The notes under the pieces are model-generated. The model had not been told where the DNA came from. It saw only the letters and a program-made list of their open reading frames with translations, and searched no databases. Both the position numbers and the translations under genes were made by a program. A stretch of DNA of 64,000 nucleotides, from assembly GCF_003050705.1 (NCBI RefSeq), contig NZ_QAOG01000005.1:1-64000 (forward strand). The letters run 5' to 3'. The DNA comes from Sphingomonas aurantiaca (GTDB lineage Bacteria; Pseudomonadota; Alphaproteobacteria; Sphingomonadales; Sphingomonadaceae). Positions within the stretch are counted from its first letter, which is position 1; every line of letters starts with the position of its first letter. Positions 45,776 through 54,468 of the stretch are shown piece by piece.

Positions 45776-48700
45776 TCAGTTCGCGGTCACGCGTCCCGTC
45801 CGCGCCAGCTTGCCCCAGCCGACCAGCGGCCCACGCAATGCCTGCGCGATCGCCTTGAGGACGACGTAATACATCACCTGGCGATAGCCGATCCGTTGCG
45901 GGATCAGCAGCCACAGCAACCGCCAGCGCTCCTTGCGCTCCAAGGCAAATGCAATCGTCGCGGCGAGCAGGTCGATCGCGGTGAAGATCAGCCAGTAAGC
46001 CAGCATCGTATAGACGTCGTGGCTCGTCTGCTCCCAGCCATGCGCCTGCACCGCGAGATAGGTCGAGGCGAAGCTCACGAGCAGCGCGAGATCGATGATC
46101 GGTGAAATCGAAGCAAGGATGATCTGGAACACGATCGCCTGCGGCAGCCCAACCCAGCCAAGCCCGCGCGGTTGCGAACGGCCGATCGCCGAGCGGTGCT
46201 TGTACAGGCATTGCAGCGTCCCGAACGCCCAGCGGAAGCGCTGCTTCGCCAGCGCGCGCATCGTCTCGGGCGCCTCGGTCCAGGCGATCGCAAACTGGTC
46301 GTATTGCACCGTCCAGCCATGCCGCTGGATCGCGATCGTCAGATCCTGGTCCTCGGCGAGCGTATCGTCGGGATAGCCCCCGACGCTGCGGATCGCCTCG
46401 AGCCGCCACGCGCCGACCGCGCCTGGAACAACCGTCATCGCATTGAGACGGGCCAGCGCGCGGCGTTCGAGATTCTGCGCGGTGATATATTCGAGCGCCT
46501 GCCATTTGGTGATCAGGTTGACGCGATTGCCGACCTTCGCGTTGCCCGCGACCGCGCCGAGCTTGGGATCGACGAACCACCGCGCCAGACGCGCGATCGT
46601 CATCGGTTCGAACTGCGTGTCGGCGTCGAGCGCGATCACGATCTCGCCGCGCGCGAGTTCGAGTCCGCGATTGAGCGCGCGCGCCTTGCCCCCGTTCTCG
46701 AGCGTCAGCAGGCGGACCCGGTCGTCGCCCGCGAACGCGTCGGATACCACGCGGCTGGTGCCGTCGCTCGATCCGTCGTCGATCACGATCACCTCGATCG
46801 CGACATCGGTCGATGCGAGCACGCCCTGCACCGCGCGGACGATCACGCGCTCCTCGTTGAATGCGGGGATCATCACCGTGACAAACCGCGACGGATCGAT
46901 CGCCGGGAACACCGTCTTCAACTCGCGCCGCGCCTGGATCAGCGCCAGCGCGGAGAGCGCCAGCGCGCGGATGATGCCGATCGTGATCGCGATCCCGAAG
47001 ATCCAGCGCAGCGCGACGACGATACCGCCAAGCGTGCTGAACAGCGCGAGATCGGCGACCGCTGCGACGCGGTCGCTCGACGAGATCACCGGCATCGACT
47101 GGTTGCGCGACAGCCCGGCGAGCGTCGAGACGGGGACGAAGCTATAGCCCATCGCGCGCAGCCGCTCGATGATCACCGGCAGCGCGGCGACGGTCTCGGC
47201 GCGATTGCCGCCGGCGTCATGGAGCAGGATGACGTTGCCGCTACGCTCTGGGTTGCCCGCCTCGACGCCGGCGATCGTCCGGTCGATGATCGCCTGCACG
47301 CCCGGCCGCTTCCAGTCGTCGGGATCGACGTGGAGGCCGACCGAGATATAGCCGCGCTGCTGCGCTTCGAGCGCGGGCAGGATCTCGTCCGCGGTGCTCG
47401 GCTCGGCATCGCCGAAATAGGGCGCGCGGAACAGCCGCAGCGAGCGGCCGGTGAACGCCTGGAACAGCCGCTGCGTCGCGTTGAGCTCGTACTTCACCTG
47501 CCGCGTCGAGACGTTGGCGAGGTTGGGGTGCGTATAGGTGTGGCTGCCGATCTCGTGTCCCTCGGCGACCATCCGTTCGAGCAGCGGCCGCTCGGTCAGC
47601 GCATTCTCGCCGATCACGAAGAAGGTGGCCGGCGCATGCTCGCGCTTGAGCACGTCGAGGATCTGCGGCGTCCATTCCGGATCGGGGCCGTCGTCGAACG
47701 TCAGCGCAAGCTGTTTGGGGCGATAGCCGGTCCGCACCACGACATAGGGCGACGGCATCCGCGTGAAGTTGACGTCGGCGATCGTACCGTCCTTGGCGGG
47801 GACCGCATCGCGGATGCCGGTGACAGGTTCGGCGGCGATCTTCAGGATCTCGCCGCTGCCCTCGATATCGACATTGGTACCCGCGGGCATCGCGTCGATC
47901 GCATCGGGAACGGGCAGTTTGCGGTGATCGCGGCCCCAGATCGACCAGAGCCCGGGATCCTCCGAGCCGAGCCGCCACAAGGCGACGCTGCCGAGGCCGG
48001 CCTTTTGCAGGAACGCGATCTGGTTGTACGCGGACGCCGCGTCGAGCAGCCAGACCTGATGCTGCACGCCGCCTTCGGAATAGGCGAAGCTGCTGTTGCC
48101 GCTGGCCTTGTCGAAGGTCGGCATCGTGCCCGAATCGGCGGCGTTCTGCCACGCTTCCTCGACATCGAGCGCGTCGCCATTGCCCGCATCGGCGCCGGCA
48201 TGCCAGTCATAGGCGTAGGAGCCGATCGCGACGACCAGCTTCGACGGCGGGATCCCGCGCGCGGCATCGGCGACCATCCGCGCGAACCAGCGCTGCGACG
48301 CGATCGGACCGGGGGCGCCGCTCGTCTCGTGCTCGTCATACGCCATCAGGAAGATCTTGTCGGTGACCTTGGCGTAGGCCGGCAGGCTCCAGTCCGGATT
48401 GGCGACCGGCGCCGCGATCGCCACCACCCAGCCGCGCGGCGCGAACCGCGCCCGCGTCTCCGCCAGGAACGCCCGGTAGTTGGGCTGCGCGCTGACCGGC
48501 AGGTCCTCGAAATCGTAGAACACGCCGCCGGCATGATTCGCGCTAAGGAACGGGACGAGCTTGTCGAGGAACGCCGACCGCGCCTTCGGGTCGGCGAACA
48601 GCGCCGCGCTGCCCGCGCCGTCCCAGTTTCCATCGACCGCATTCTGCACCATCGGCAAGATCATCGGGCGGTGGACCGCCTTGTTGAGGATGTCGCGTCC

Positions 48701-49144
48701 CGCTTGGTCGCGGAACACGGTGATCCGGTGATCCTTGCCGGTGATCGAGACCCATCCAGGGATCAGCCAGTCGAGCTGCTCGACATGCCGCGCGAGACTG
48801 GCGGTGCTCGCCTCGTCCCATGGCGCGTGGAAGGCGATCGCGAGTTGGGGGTTGGCGCCGTTGCCGACGCCGGGCTTGGCTGCGCTCGTCCCGAACAGCT
48901 GCTTGGCGTAATAGTTCAGGTCGCGCCGCGTCTCACGCAGGATGCCGCCACGCGGTGCCGGCAGCTTGTGGAGCGCGGGGTGTTCCGGCTCGATCGGCAA
49001 CAGCGGCGCGGTCGGCACCGCGCCGATCGAAACCGCGAACACGGCGATCGACAGCAGAAGCAGCGCGACGAACGCGGCAACGCCAAAGGTGAACCGCCGG
49101 CGCCGACGGCCGCTAGCATCGTAGAAGACAGGATTGAGCGACAT
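45776..49144 (-). CDS. three-enzyme fusion: GH18-like domain, NodB polysaccharide deacetylase, GT2 glycan synthase
   Basis: A 1122-residue membrane protein. After one N-terminal membrane helix (about 17-45) a GH18-like (beta/alpha)8 domain covers about 80-420, with GGVFYDFEDLPV near 207-218 in the place of the chitinase D-x-x-D-x-E strand. A NodB deacetylase follows (about 475-680): LALTFDDGPDPEWTPQIL with the metal Asp pair, EIGSHTYTHPNL with His-x3-His, and a late LLHDAGG. After membrane helices (about 695-745) comes a processive GT2 domain (about 750-985): VMIPAFNEE, VIDDGSSDGT, ALDADTQFEP, LAEDQDLT and QRFRWAFG. More helices close the C-terminus. Hydrolase, deacetylase and synthase in one chain suggest making and trimming a partly deacetylated amino-sugar polymer (poly-GlcNAc-like). 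The polymer identity is inference. Confidence 0.88.
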   Translation of the reverse strand: MSLNPVFYDASGRRRRRFTFGVAAFVALLLLSIAVFAVSIGAVPTAPLLPIEPEHPALHKLPAPRGGILRETRRDLNYYAKQLFGTSAAKPGVGNGANPQLAIAFHAPWDEASTASLARHVEQLDWLIPGWVSITGKDHRITVFRDQAGRDILNKAVHRPMILPMVQNAVDGNWDGAGSAALFADPKARSAFLDKLVPFLSANHAGGVFYDFEDLPVSAQPNYRAFLAETRARFAPRGWVVAIAAPVANPDWSLPAYAKVTDKIFLMAYDEHETSGAPGPIASQRWFARMVADAARGIPPSKLVVAIGSYAYDWHAGADAGNGDALDVEEAWQNAADSGTMPTFDKASGNSSFAYSEGGVQHQVWLLDAASAYNQIAFLQKAGLGSVALWRLGSEDPGLWSIWGRDHRKLPVPDAIDAMPAGTNVDIEGSGEILKIAAEPVTGIRDAVPAKDGTIADVNFTRMPSPYVVVRTGYRPKQLALTFDDGPDPEWTPQILDVLKREHAPATFFVIGENALTERPLLERMVAEGHEIGSHTYTHPNLANVSTRQVKYELNATQRLFQAFTGRSLRLFRAPYFGDAEPSTADEILPALEAQQRGYISVGLHVDPDDWKRPGVQAIIDRTIAGVEAGNPERSGNVILLHDAGGNRAETVAALPVIIERLRAMGYSFVPVSTLAGLSRNQSMPVISSSDRVAAVADLALFSTLGGIVVALRWIFGIAITIGIIRALALSALALIQARRELKTVFPAIDPSRFVTVMIPAFNEERVIVRAVQGVLASTDVAIEVIVIDDGSSDGTSRVVSDAFAGDDRVRLLTLENGGKARALNRGLELARGEIVIALDADTQFEPMTIARLARWFVDPKLGAVAGNAKVGNRVNLITKWQALEYITAQNLERRALARLNAMTVVPGAVGAWRLEAIRSVGGYPDDTLAEDQDLTIAIQRHGWTVQYDQFAIAWTEAPETMRALAKQRFRWAFGTLQCLYKHRSAIGRSQPRGLGWVGLPQAIVFQIILASISPIIDLALLVSFASTYLAVQAHGWEQTSHDVYTMLAYWLIFTAIDLLAATIAFALERKERWRLLWLLIPQRIGYRQVMYYVVLKAIAQALRGPLVGWGKLARTGRVTAN

Positions 49145-49252
49145 CGGGGGAGTATCAACCGGCGGAAGGAAAACGGCAAATCGCCATTTCAGATCGCTAC
49201 GACACGGTTACAGGCCGCGCTCCTGAAAAATGCGTCACGCGGATGTTAAGCA

Positions 49253-49286
49253 CGCTTCCCCCTCCCGCGGTCGGGAGGGGGAAGCG
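49253..49286 (-). terminator. perfect 15-bp hairpin after the TBDR gene
   Basis: Arms CGCTTCCCCCTCCCG (49253-49267) and its complement (49272-49286) enclose a CGGT loop, 16 bp beyond the receptor stop on the minus strand. No clear T-run follows. Probable terminator or stability hairpin. Confidence 0.65.
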
Positions 49287-49302
49287 CCGGTCGATCAGTC
49301 GA

Positions 49303-51639
49303 TCAGCGGAACTTGCCGCTCAGCGACACGCCGATGATCCGCGGCTCGTTGAACACCGCGGCCATATAGTTCTCGATTACGCCCTTGAGGTTCTTCTCGT
49401 TCGTGATGTTGCGCGCGAACACCGACAGCTCATACGCATCGTCGGGCGCGGCATAGCCGATCTTGAGGCCGCCCTCGAAGTTGCCGTTCGCGGTGAACTC
49501 CTTGGTCTTGTACAGCACGAACTGCGTGTAGCCCTGGATGTTGAAGTCGCCCGCGATGAACGCGCGGCCGCCATTGCCCAGCGGCTGGTCGTAGCGTGCG
49601 GTCAGGTCGACGTTGTACTCTGGTGCGTTCGGCAACGGCTCGCCGTTGATCTTCACCAGATAGGTCGTCCCGAACGCGCCCGGGACCGGACGAACCGCCG
49701 CCGAGGGGGTGCACACCACGGCGTTGTTGAGCGCGCAGATCTGCACCTCGGTCGTCTTGTCACGGATCTCGCTATGCAACAGGCTGAGCCCTGCGCCGAG
49801 CGTCAGGTTGGGCACCGGCTTCCAGTTGGCCTCGGCTTCCATGCCGTACGCGTCGGCCTTGTTGCCGTTGAACAGGATCCCGTTGCCGTTGACGTCGTTG
49901 CCGTTGAGCTGGATGTCGTTGACGCGATAGGCGAACACCGTCGCGTTCAGCGTCAGCGTGTTGTCGAACAGCCGGCTCTTCACGCCCGCCTCGCCCGACA
50001 GGATCGTCTCGGACTTCGCGGTCGAGAAGTCGGAGTTGAACACCGCCGAACGCCCCTGGATCGTCGGTCCGCGGAAGCCCTGCGCAATGCGCGTGTACAC
50101 GCTGACGTCCGGGCTCGCCTGATACAGGAGGCTCGCATCCCAGCTCGGCTTGGTCGCCTTGAGCGTCACGTCGCGACGGAAATTGGCCGGATACTGGCTG
50201 ACACCCGCGACATTCTGCACCGTCTTCAGCAGCTGCGTGCGCTTCTTGTCCTCGGTGATGCGGCCGCCGAGCGTCAGCGTCAGCTTGTCGACCAGTTCAT
50301 AGCTGACCTGACCGAAGCCCGACCACGACGTGTTGACGTCGTGCAGGCGCACCCAGTTGTTCGGGTTGCGCGCGGCGGTCGTCAGGAAGAACGTGCGCTG
50401 ATAGAAGTCGGTAATGTCGCGGTTGTCGAAATACAGGCCGCCGACCTGCCAGTTGAAGCGCCCGCCGGGCGTGCCCGCGACCCGCACTTCTTGCGACCAC
50501 TGGTCGAGATCGCGGATCTGGCCCTGCGACTGGCCAAAGCCGTTGGCGACCCCGCGCACGGGGAAGTTCGCACCCGCCCCACCATCGGTATCGCCGCGGC
50601 TGAAGCCCGACGTCGTCTCATAGGCGGTGATCGAGGTCAGCGCGGCCGGACCGAAGTCGTAGGTCGCACGGACCGAGCCGCCATAGGTGGTGTAGCTCTG
50701 CGGGTTGTCGTTGCCTTCGTCGAGCGACACGGTGTTGCGCGGCTCGGCCGAGACGTCGTTCGAGCCCTTCTTGAGCGCGCCGCGGTGGAACAGCGTCGAG
50801 GTGCCGTCATACCAGCGCGCATGGCCCGACAGGTCGAGCGAGAACGCGTTGCCCGGCGTCAGCGCGAGCTGGAGGCGGACGTTGCGATCGTCGAAGCCGC
50901 CCATCGCGTTCTTGCGCGGCGTGGCCGTGCTGTCCTGGCTGGTGCCCGCAAACGCGTTGTCGACATAGTTCTCGCGGTGCTGGATCAGCGTCGACAGGCG
51001 GATCGCCAAAAGGTCCTTGATCAGCGGGCCACCGACACCGGCGTCCAGGCTGACGCTGTTGTACGATCCGACCGAGGCCGAGGCGCGGCTCTCGAAGTCG
51101 TTGGTCGGCTTGTTCGTATCGAACTTGATGATGCCGGCGGTGGTGTTGCGCCCGAACAGCGACCCCTGCGGCCCGCGCAGCACTTCGACCTGGCGGACGT
51201 CGAACACCGGGTTCGACTTCAGCACGACATGCTCGAGGATCACGTCGTCCTGGATGATCGTGACCGGCTGCGACGCGCCGAGGTAGAAATCGATGTTGCC
51301 CAGACCGCGGATGTAGAAGCGCGGGAAGATGCGGCCGGTCGTCGATTCGACGTACAGCCCGGGGACGCGGCCCGACAGCGCAAGCAATGTGTCGTCACCG
51401 CCGGCGGTGTAGGCGCGCAGCGCATCGCCCGATGCGACGCCGACCGACAGCGGCACCTTCTGGAGGTTCTCGGAACGACGCTCGGCGGTCACGACGATGT
51501 CCCCGAGGCCTTCCTCGGGCGCGGCCTGCGTAGCCTGATCCTGGACCGGCGCAGCCTGCGCGAACGCGGCCGTGCCACCCACAACCGAACCAAACGCGAC
51601 GCCGAGCATCAGCGCCGACTTAACGACCGAAATCTTCAA
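49303..51639 (-). CDS. TonB-dependent receptor, sphingomonad type, TTG start
   Basis: A 778-residue receptor if begun at TTG 51639 (codons for LKISVVKSALMLGVAFG, signal peptide to AAFAQ). GGGGAA lies about eight bases before it, whereas the earlier ATG at 51762 gives an Arg-rich leader with no signal. Plug motifs GDIVVTAERR, FPRFYIRGLGNIDFYLG and VEVLRGPQGSLFGRNTTAG. The barrel ends VFNEPRIIGVSLSGKFR. It shares plug wording and the NEPRIIG ending with the receptor at 37942-40224, so the two are likely paralogues. Adjacent genes (glycan fusion, lepA) give no ligand clue. Confidence 0.88.
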   Translation of the reverse strand: MKISVVKSALMLGVAFGSVVGGTAAFAQAAPVQDQATQAAPEEGLGDIVVTAERRSENLQKVPLSVGVASGDALRAYTAGGDDTLLALSGRVPGLYVESTTGRIFPRFYIRGLGNIDFYLGASQPVTIIQDDVILEHVVLKSNPVFDVRQVEVLRGPQGSLFGRNTTAGIIKFDTNKPTNDFESRASASVGSYNSVSLDAGVGGPLIKDLLAIRLSTLIQHRENYVDNAFAGTSQDSTATPRKNAMGGFDDRNVRLQLALTPGNAFSLDLSGHARWYDGTSTLFHRGALKKGSNDVSAEPRNTVSLDEGNDNPQSYTTYGGSVRATYDFGPAALTSITAYETTSGFSRGDTDGGAGANFPVRGVANGFGQSQGQIRDLDQWSQEVRVAGTPGGRFNWQVGGLYFDNRDITDFYQRTFFLTTAARNPNNWVRLHDVNTSWSGFGQVSYELVDKLTLTLGGRITEDKKRTQLLKTVQNVAGVSQYPANFRRDVTLKATKPSWDASLLYQASPDVSVYTRIAQGFRGPTIQGRSAVFNSDFSTAKSETILSGEAGVKSRLFDNTLTLNATVFAYRVNDIQLNGNDVNGNGILFNGNKADAYGMEAEANWKPVPNLTLGAGLSLLHSEIRDKTTEVQICALNNAVVCTPSAAVRPVPGAFGTTYLVKINGEPLPNAPEYNVDLTARYDQPLGNGGRAFIAGDFNIQGYTQFVLYKTKEFTANGNFEGGLKIGYAAPDDAYELSVFARNITNEKNLKGVIENYMAAVFNEPRIIGVSLSGKFR

Positions 51640-52339
51640 GATGATATTCCCCAATCGTGCGGCGCCGTCCCTGACGACCGGCCGCACATCCCAAAATACA
51701 ACGTCGCGGCTTGCCCTCGCCCGCCCTCCCCGGACGGTGCGACGACGCCTCGCGACGCTCACTCCCCGGGCCGGCGGTTAGGCGGGGATTGTGTTGGTAT
51801 GATGACAGGCGGTGACGAAGATTACGGGTCGTTGCGGGTTTGCAACGGCATGCGATATTTCTGCTGCTGAGGAAAAACGAAACCCTGCTCCGTCATGCCA
51901 GCGAAAGCTGGCATCTCCGCGACTGAGCCGCATCCGCACCTTGCGGATACCCCAGCGTTCGCTGGGGTGACGGCGGTAGGCGGCGAGCGTGATCCGCGGA
52001 TAACGCGGCTCAATAGTGTCGGTTGGAACGGCCCAAGGGCGCAAAGACCAAGCTCATCGCGGCAACGGCGTCTTCGTGAGCGATCGACGGACGAGGATCC
52101 GCCAACGAGTGCGCGACTTTTCTCGTAGCCAGCTATCATAGGCTTCCGCTGGAATCGGGAATTTGGACCCGAAGGGTTTGGACGAGTCTTGCGCCATCAC
52201 GCGAACTTACGCGCGTCGCGGTAGAATGCAACGAAGCGGCGCCGCGGCAAAGCCGCGTCGTCGGACGACACGACCGAGTACAAGCTCGGCGGGTCGCCGC
52301 CCGGCTAGACGCTTATCCTCGTCCAAGCACAGCTTGGCC
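51640..52339. other. 700-bp non-coding region between TBDR and lepA
   Basis: Contains the TBDR leader (51640-51780) and a dispersed repeat (51891-51972). The stretch from 52030 to 52330 has only short, poorly coding frames on either strand. No RNA gene is recognised in it. The lepA stop is at 52340, so this region follows lepA and precedes the receptor in transcription. Confidence 0.5.
51891..51972. repeat. dispersed palindromic repeat (family C)
   Basis: Two hairpin units face each other: CGTCATGCCAGCGAAAGCTGGCAT at the left and ACCCCAGCGTTCGCTGGGGTGACG at the right, with an inner ATCCGCACCTTGCGGAT hairpin. The CGTCAT...ATGACG framing resembles family B, so the two may share origin. Confidence 0.7.
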
Positions 52340-54160
52340 TCAGGCGTCGTCGCCCATCCGCAGCGCGGCGATGAACGCTTCCTGCGGGATGCTGACCGAG
52401 CCGTACTCGCGCATCTTCAGCTTCCCCTTCTTCTGCTTTTCGAGGAGCTTCTTCTTGCGGCTCGCGTCACCGCCATAGCATTTGGCGGTCACGTCCTTGC
52501 GCATCGCGCTGATCGTCTCGCGCGCGATCACCTTGCCACCGATCGCCGCCTGGATCGGGATCTTGAACAGATGCCGCGGGATCAGGTCCTTGAGCCGTTC
52601 GACCATGCCGCGACCACGCACTTCGGCGGTACCGCGGTGGACGATCATGCTCAGCGCGTCGACCGGCTCCTCGTTGACCAGGATGCCCATCTTGACGAGG
52701 TCACCCTCGCGATAGCCAATCTGGTGATAATCGAAGCTGGCATAGCCCTTCGACATCGACTTCAGCCGATCGTAGAAATCGAACACGACTTCGTTGAGCG
52801 GCAGCTCGTAGGTCGCCTGCGCGCGGCCGCCGACATAGGTCAGGTTCTTCTGGATGCCGCGGCGATCCTGGCAGAGCTTCAAGACGCTGCCGAGATATTC
52901 GTCGGGGACGTAGATCGTCGCCTCGATCCACGGCTCGCTGATCGTCGCGATCTTGTTCGGCTCGGGCATGTCGGCGGGGTTGTGCAACTCGATATGCGTC
53001 GTGCCCGCGGGATCGGGGTGGGTCAGCTCGATCTCGTACACCACCGACGGCGCGGTCGTGATCAAGTCGAGGTCATATTCGCGCGTGAGGCGCTCCTGGA
53101 TAATCTCCAGATGCAGCAGTCCCAAGAACCCGCAACGGAAACCGAAGCCCAGCGCCGCCGACGTCTCCATCTCGAACGAGAAGCTCGCATCGTTCAGCCG
53201 CAGCTTGGAGATCGACTCGCGAAGCTTCTCGAATTCCGCGGCATCGACCGGGAACATCCCGCAGAACACCACCGGCTGGACTTCCTTGAAGCCCGCCAAC
53301 GCCTCGAGCGCAGGCCGCTTCGCATCGGTGATCGTGTCGCCGACGCGTGTTTGCGCGACCTCTTTGATCTGCGCGGTGATGAAGCCCATCTCGCCCGTGC
53401 CGAGCTCGGTCAGCTGCTCGATCTTGGGGCGGAAACACCCGACCCGGTCGACCAGATGCATCGTGCCGGTCTGCATGAACTTGATCTGCTGGCCCTTTTT
53501 CAGGACGCCGTCGATCACGCGGACGAGGATGACGACGCCGAGATACGGATCGTACCAGCTGTCGACGAGCATCGCCTTCAGCGGTGCCTCGGGATCGCCC
53601 TTGGGCGGCGGGATCTTCGTGACGATCGCCTCGAGGATGTCCTCGATGCCGATCCCCGACTTTGCCGACGCGAGCACCGCGCCCGACGCGTCGATGCCGA
53701 TCACGTCCTCGATTTCCTTGCGGACCTTTTCGGGTTCGGCGGCGGGAAGATCGATCTTGTTGATGACGGGGACGATCTCGTGATCATGCTCGATCGACTG
53801 ATAGACGTTGGCGAGCGTCTGCGCCTCGACGCCCTGCGCCGCGTCGACCACGAGCAGCGCGCCCTCGCACGCGGCGAGGCTGCGGCTCACTTCATAAGCG
53901 AAGTCGACATGGCCCGGCGTGTCCATCAGGTTGAGGACGTAATCGAGACCGTCCTTGGCCTTGTAGGCAAGGCGCACGGTCTGCGCCTTGATCGTGATCC
54001 CGCGCTCTTTCTCGATGTCCATATTGTCGAGCACCTGCTCGGACATTTCGCGCGCGGTCAGGCCGCCGGTCTGCTGGATCAATCGGTCGGCGAGCGTCGA
54101 CTTGCCATGGTCGATATGGGCGATGATGGAAAAATTGCGGATGCGGTCGAGCGGAGTCAT
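52340..54160 (-). CDS. lepA: elongation factor 4 (LepA) GTPase
   Basis: A 606-residue translational GTPase that acts on ribosomes under stress. G1 [15 protein letters not shown]3 DTPGHVDF, G4 NKIDLPAA, and the family tail with [18 protein letters not shown] and [39 protein letters not shown]. Length and start are standard. The only other feature nearby is tRNA-Pro, about 110 bp upstream on the other strand. Confidence 0.97.
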   Translation of the reverse strand: MTPLDRIRNFSIIAHIDHGKSTLADRLIQQTGGLTAREMSEQVLDNMDIEKERGITIKAQTVRLAYKAKDGLDYVLNLMDTPGHVDFAYEVSRSLAACEGALLVVDAAQGVEAQTLANVYQSIEHDHEIVPVINKIDLPAAEPEKVRKEIEDVIGIDASGAVLASAKSGIGIEDILEAIVTKIPPPKGDPEAPLKAMLVDSWYDPYLGVVILVRVIDGVLKKGQQIKFMQTGTMHLVDRVGCFRPKIEQLTELGTGEMGFITAQIKEVAQTRVGDTITDAKRPALEALAGFKEVQPVVFCGMFPVDAAEFEKLRESISKLRLNDASFSFEMETSAALGFGFRCGFLGLLHLEIIQERLTREYDLDLITTAPSVVYEIELTHPDPAGTTHIELHNPADMPEPNKIATISEPWIEATIYVPDEYLGSVLKLCQDRRGIQKNLTYVGGRAQATYELPLNEVVFDFYDRLKSMSKGYASFDYHQIGYREGDLVKMGILVNEEPVDALSMIVHRGTAEVRGRGMVERLKDLIPRHLFKIPIQAAIGGKVIARETISAMRKDVTAKCYGGDASRKKKLLEKQKKGKLKMREYGSVSIPQEAFIAALRMGDDA

Positions 54161-54268
54161 GCCGCGCTCCTAGCAGCGACGTCGCGCGCGCGATAGATCA
54201 TGGTGACAGTCCATAATTGTCTTGATCGCCACCCGCGTCGCGGCTAGGGGGCTCACCGGCAATGTTGT

Positions 54269-54345
54269 CGGGGCGTGGCGCAGTCTGGTAGCGCACTGGT
54301 CTCGGGGTCCAGGGGTCGTAGGTTCGAATCCTATCGCCCCGACCA
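54269..54345 (+). tRNA. tRNA-Pro, anticodon CGG
   Basis: A 77-nt cloverleaf: acceptor CGGGGCG/CGCCCCG, D-stem GCGC/GCGC, anticodon loop CTCGGGG with CGG at 34-36, T-arm GTAGG-TTCGAAT-CCTAT and encoded CCA. The anticodon stem has a T-T mismatch at 31/39. The GTTCGAAT T-loop is perfect. Reads codon CCG, which is abundant in this GC-rich genome. Confidence 0.95.
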
Positions 54346-54356
54346 TTGCCGATTTT

Positions 54357-54379
54357 TCGGGGGGTTCCGAGCCCCCCGA
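54357..54379. other. 8-bp GC hairpin after tRNA-Pro
   Basis: TCGGGGGG and CCCCCCGA pair around a 7-nt loop 12 bp after the tRNA. A T-run precedes rather than follows it on the plus strand, so it is not a standard terminator for the tRNA. It may instead assist processing or end other transcripts. Confidence 0.45.
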
Positions 54380-54468
54380 TCTTCCCCGAGCTTTAAGATC
54401 ACGCGGCGCCTATCGTGGGCCCGATTGGGCGCATTCCCGGCCAAGGCCGTCGACGCGCCCGGCAAGTC

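Noticed and set aside
46172..49249. A 1025-codon frame antisense to the glycan fusion gene
   Set aside because: Low-complexity Arg/Asp/Ala translation, exact shadow of a recognised multidomain gene.
52030..52330. Small protein genes between the TBDR and lepA
   Set aside because: Short frames exist on both strands but lack ribosome sites, domains and sensible codon use.
54357..54379. Intrinsic terminator of tRNA-Pro
   Set aside because: The hairpin is real, but no T-run follows it on either strand.
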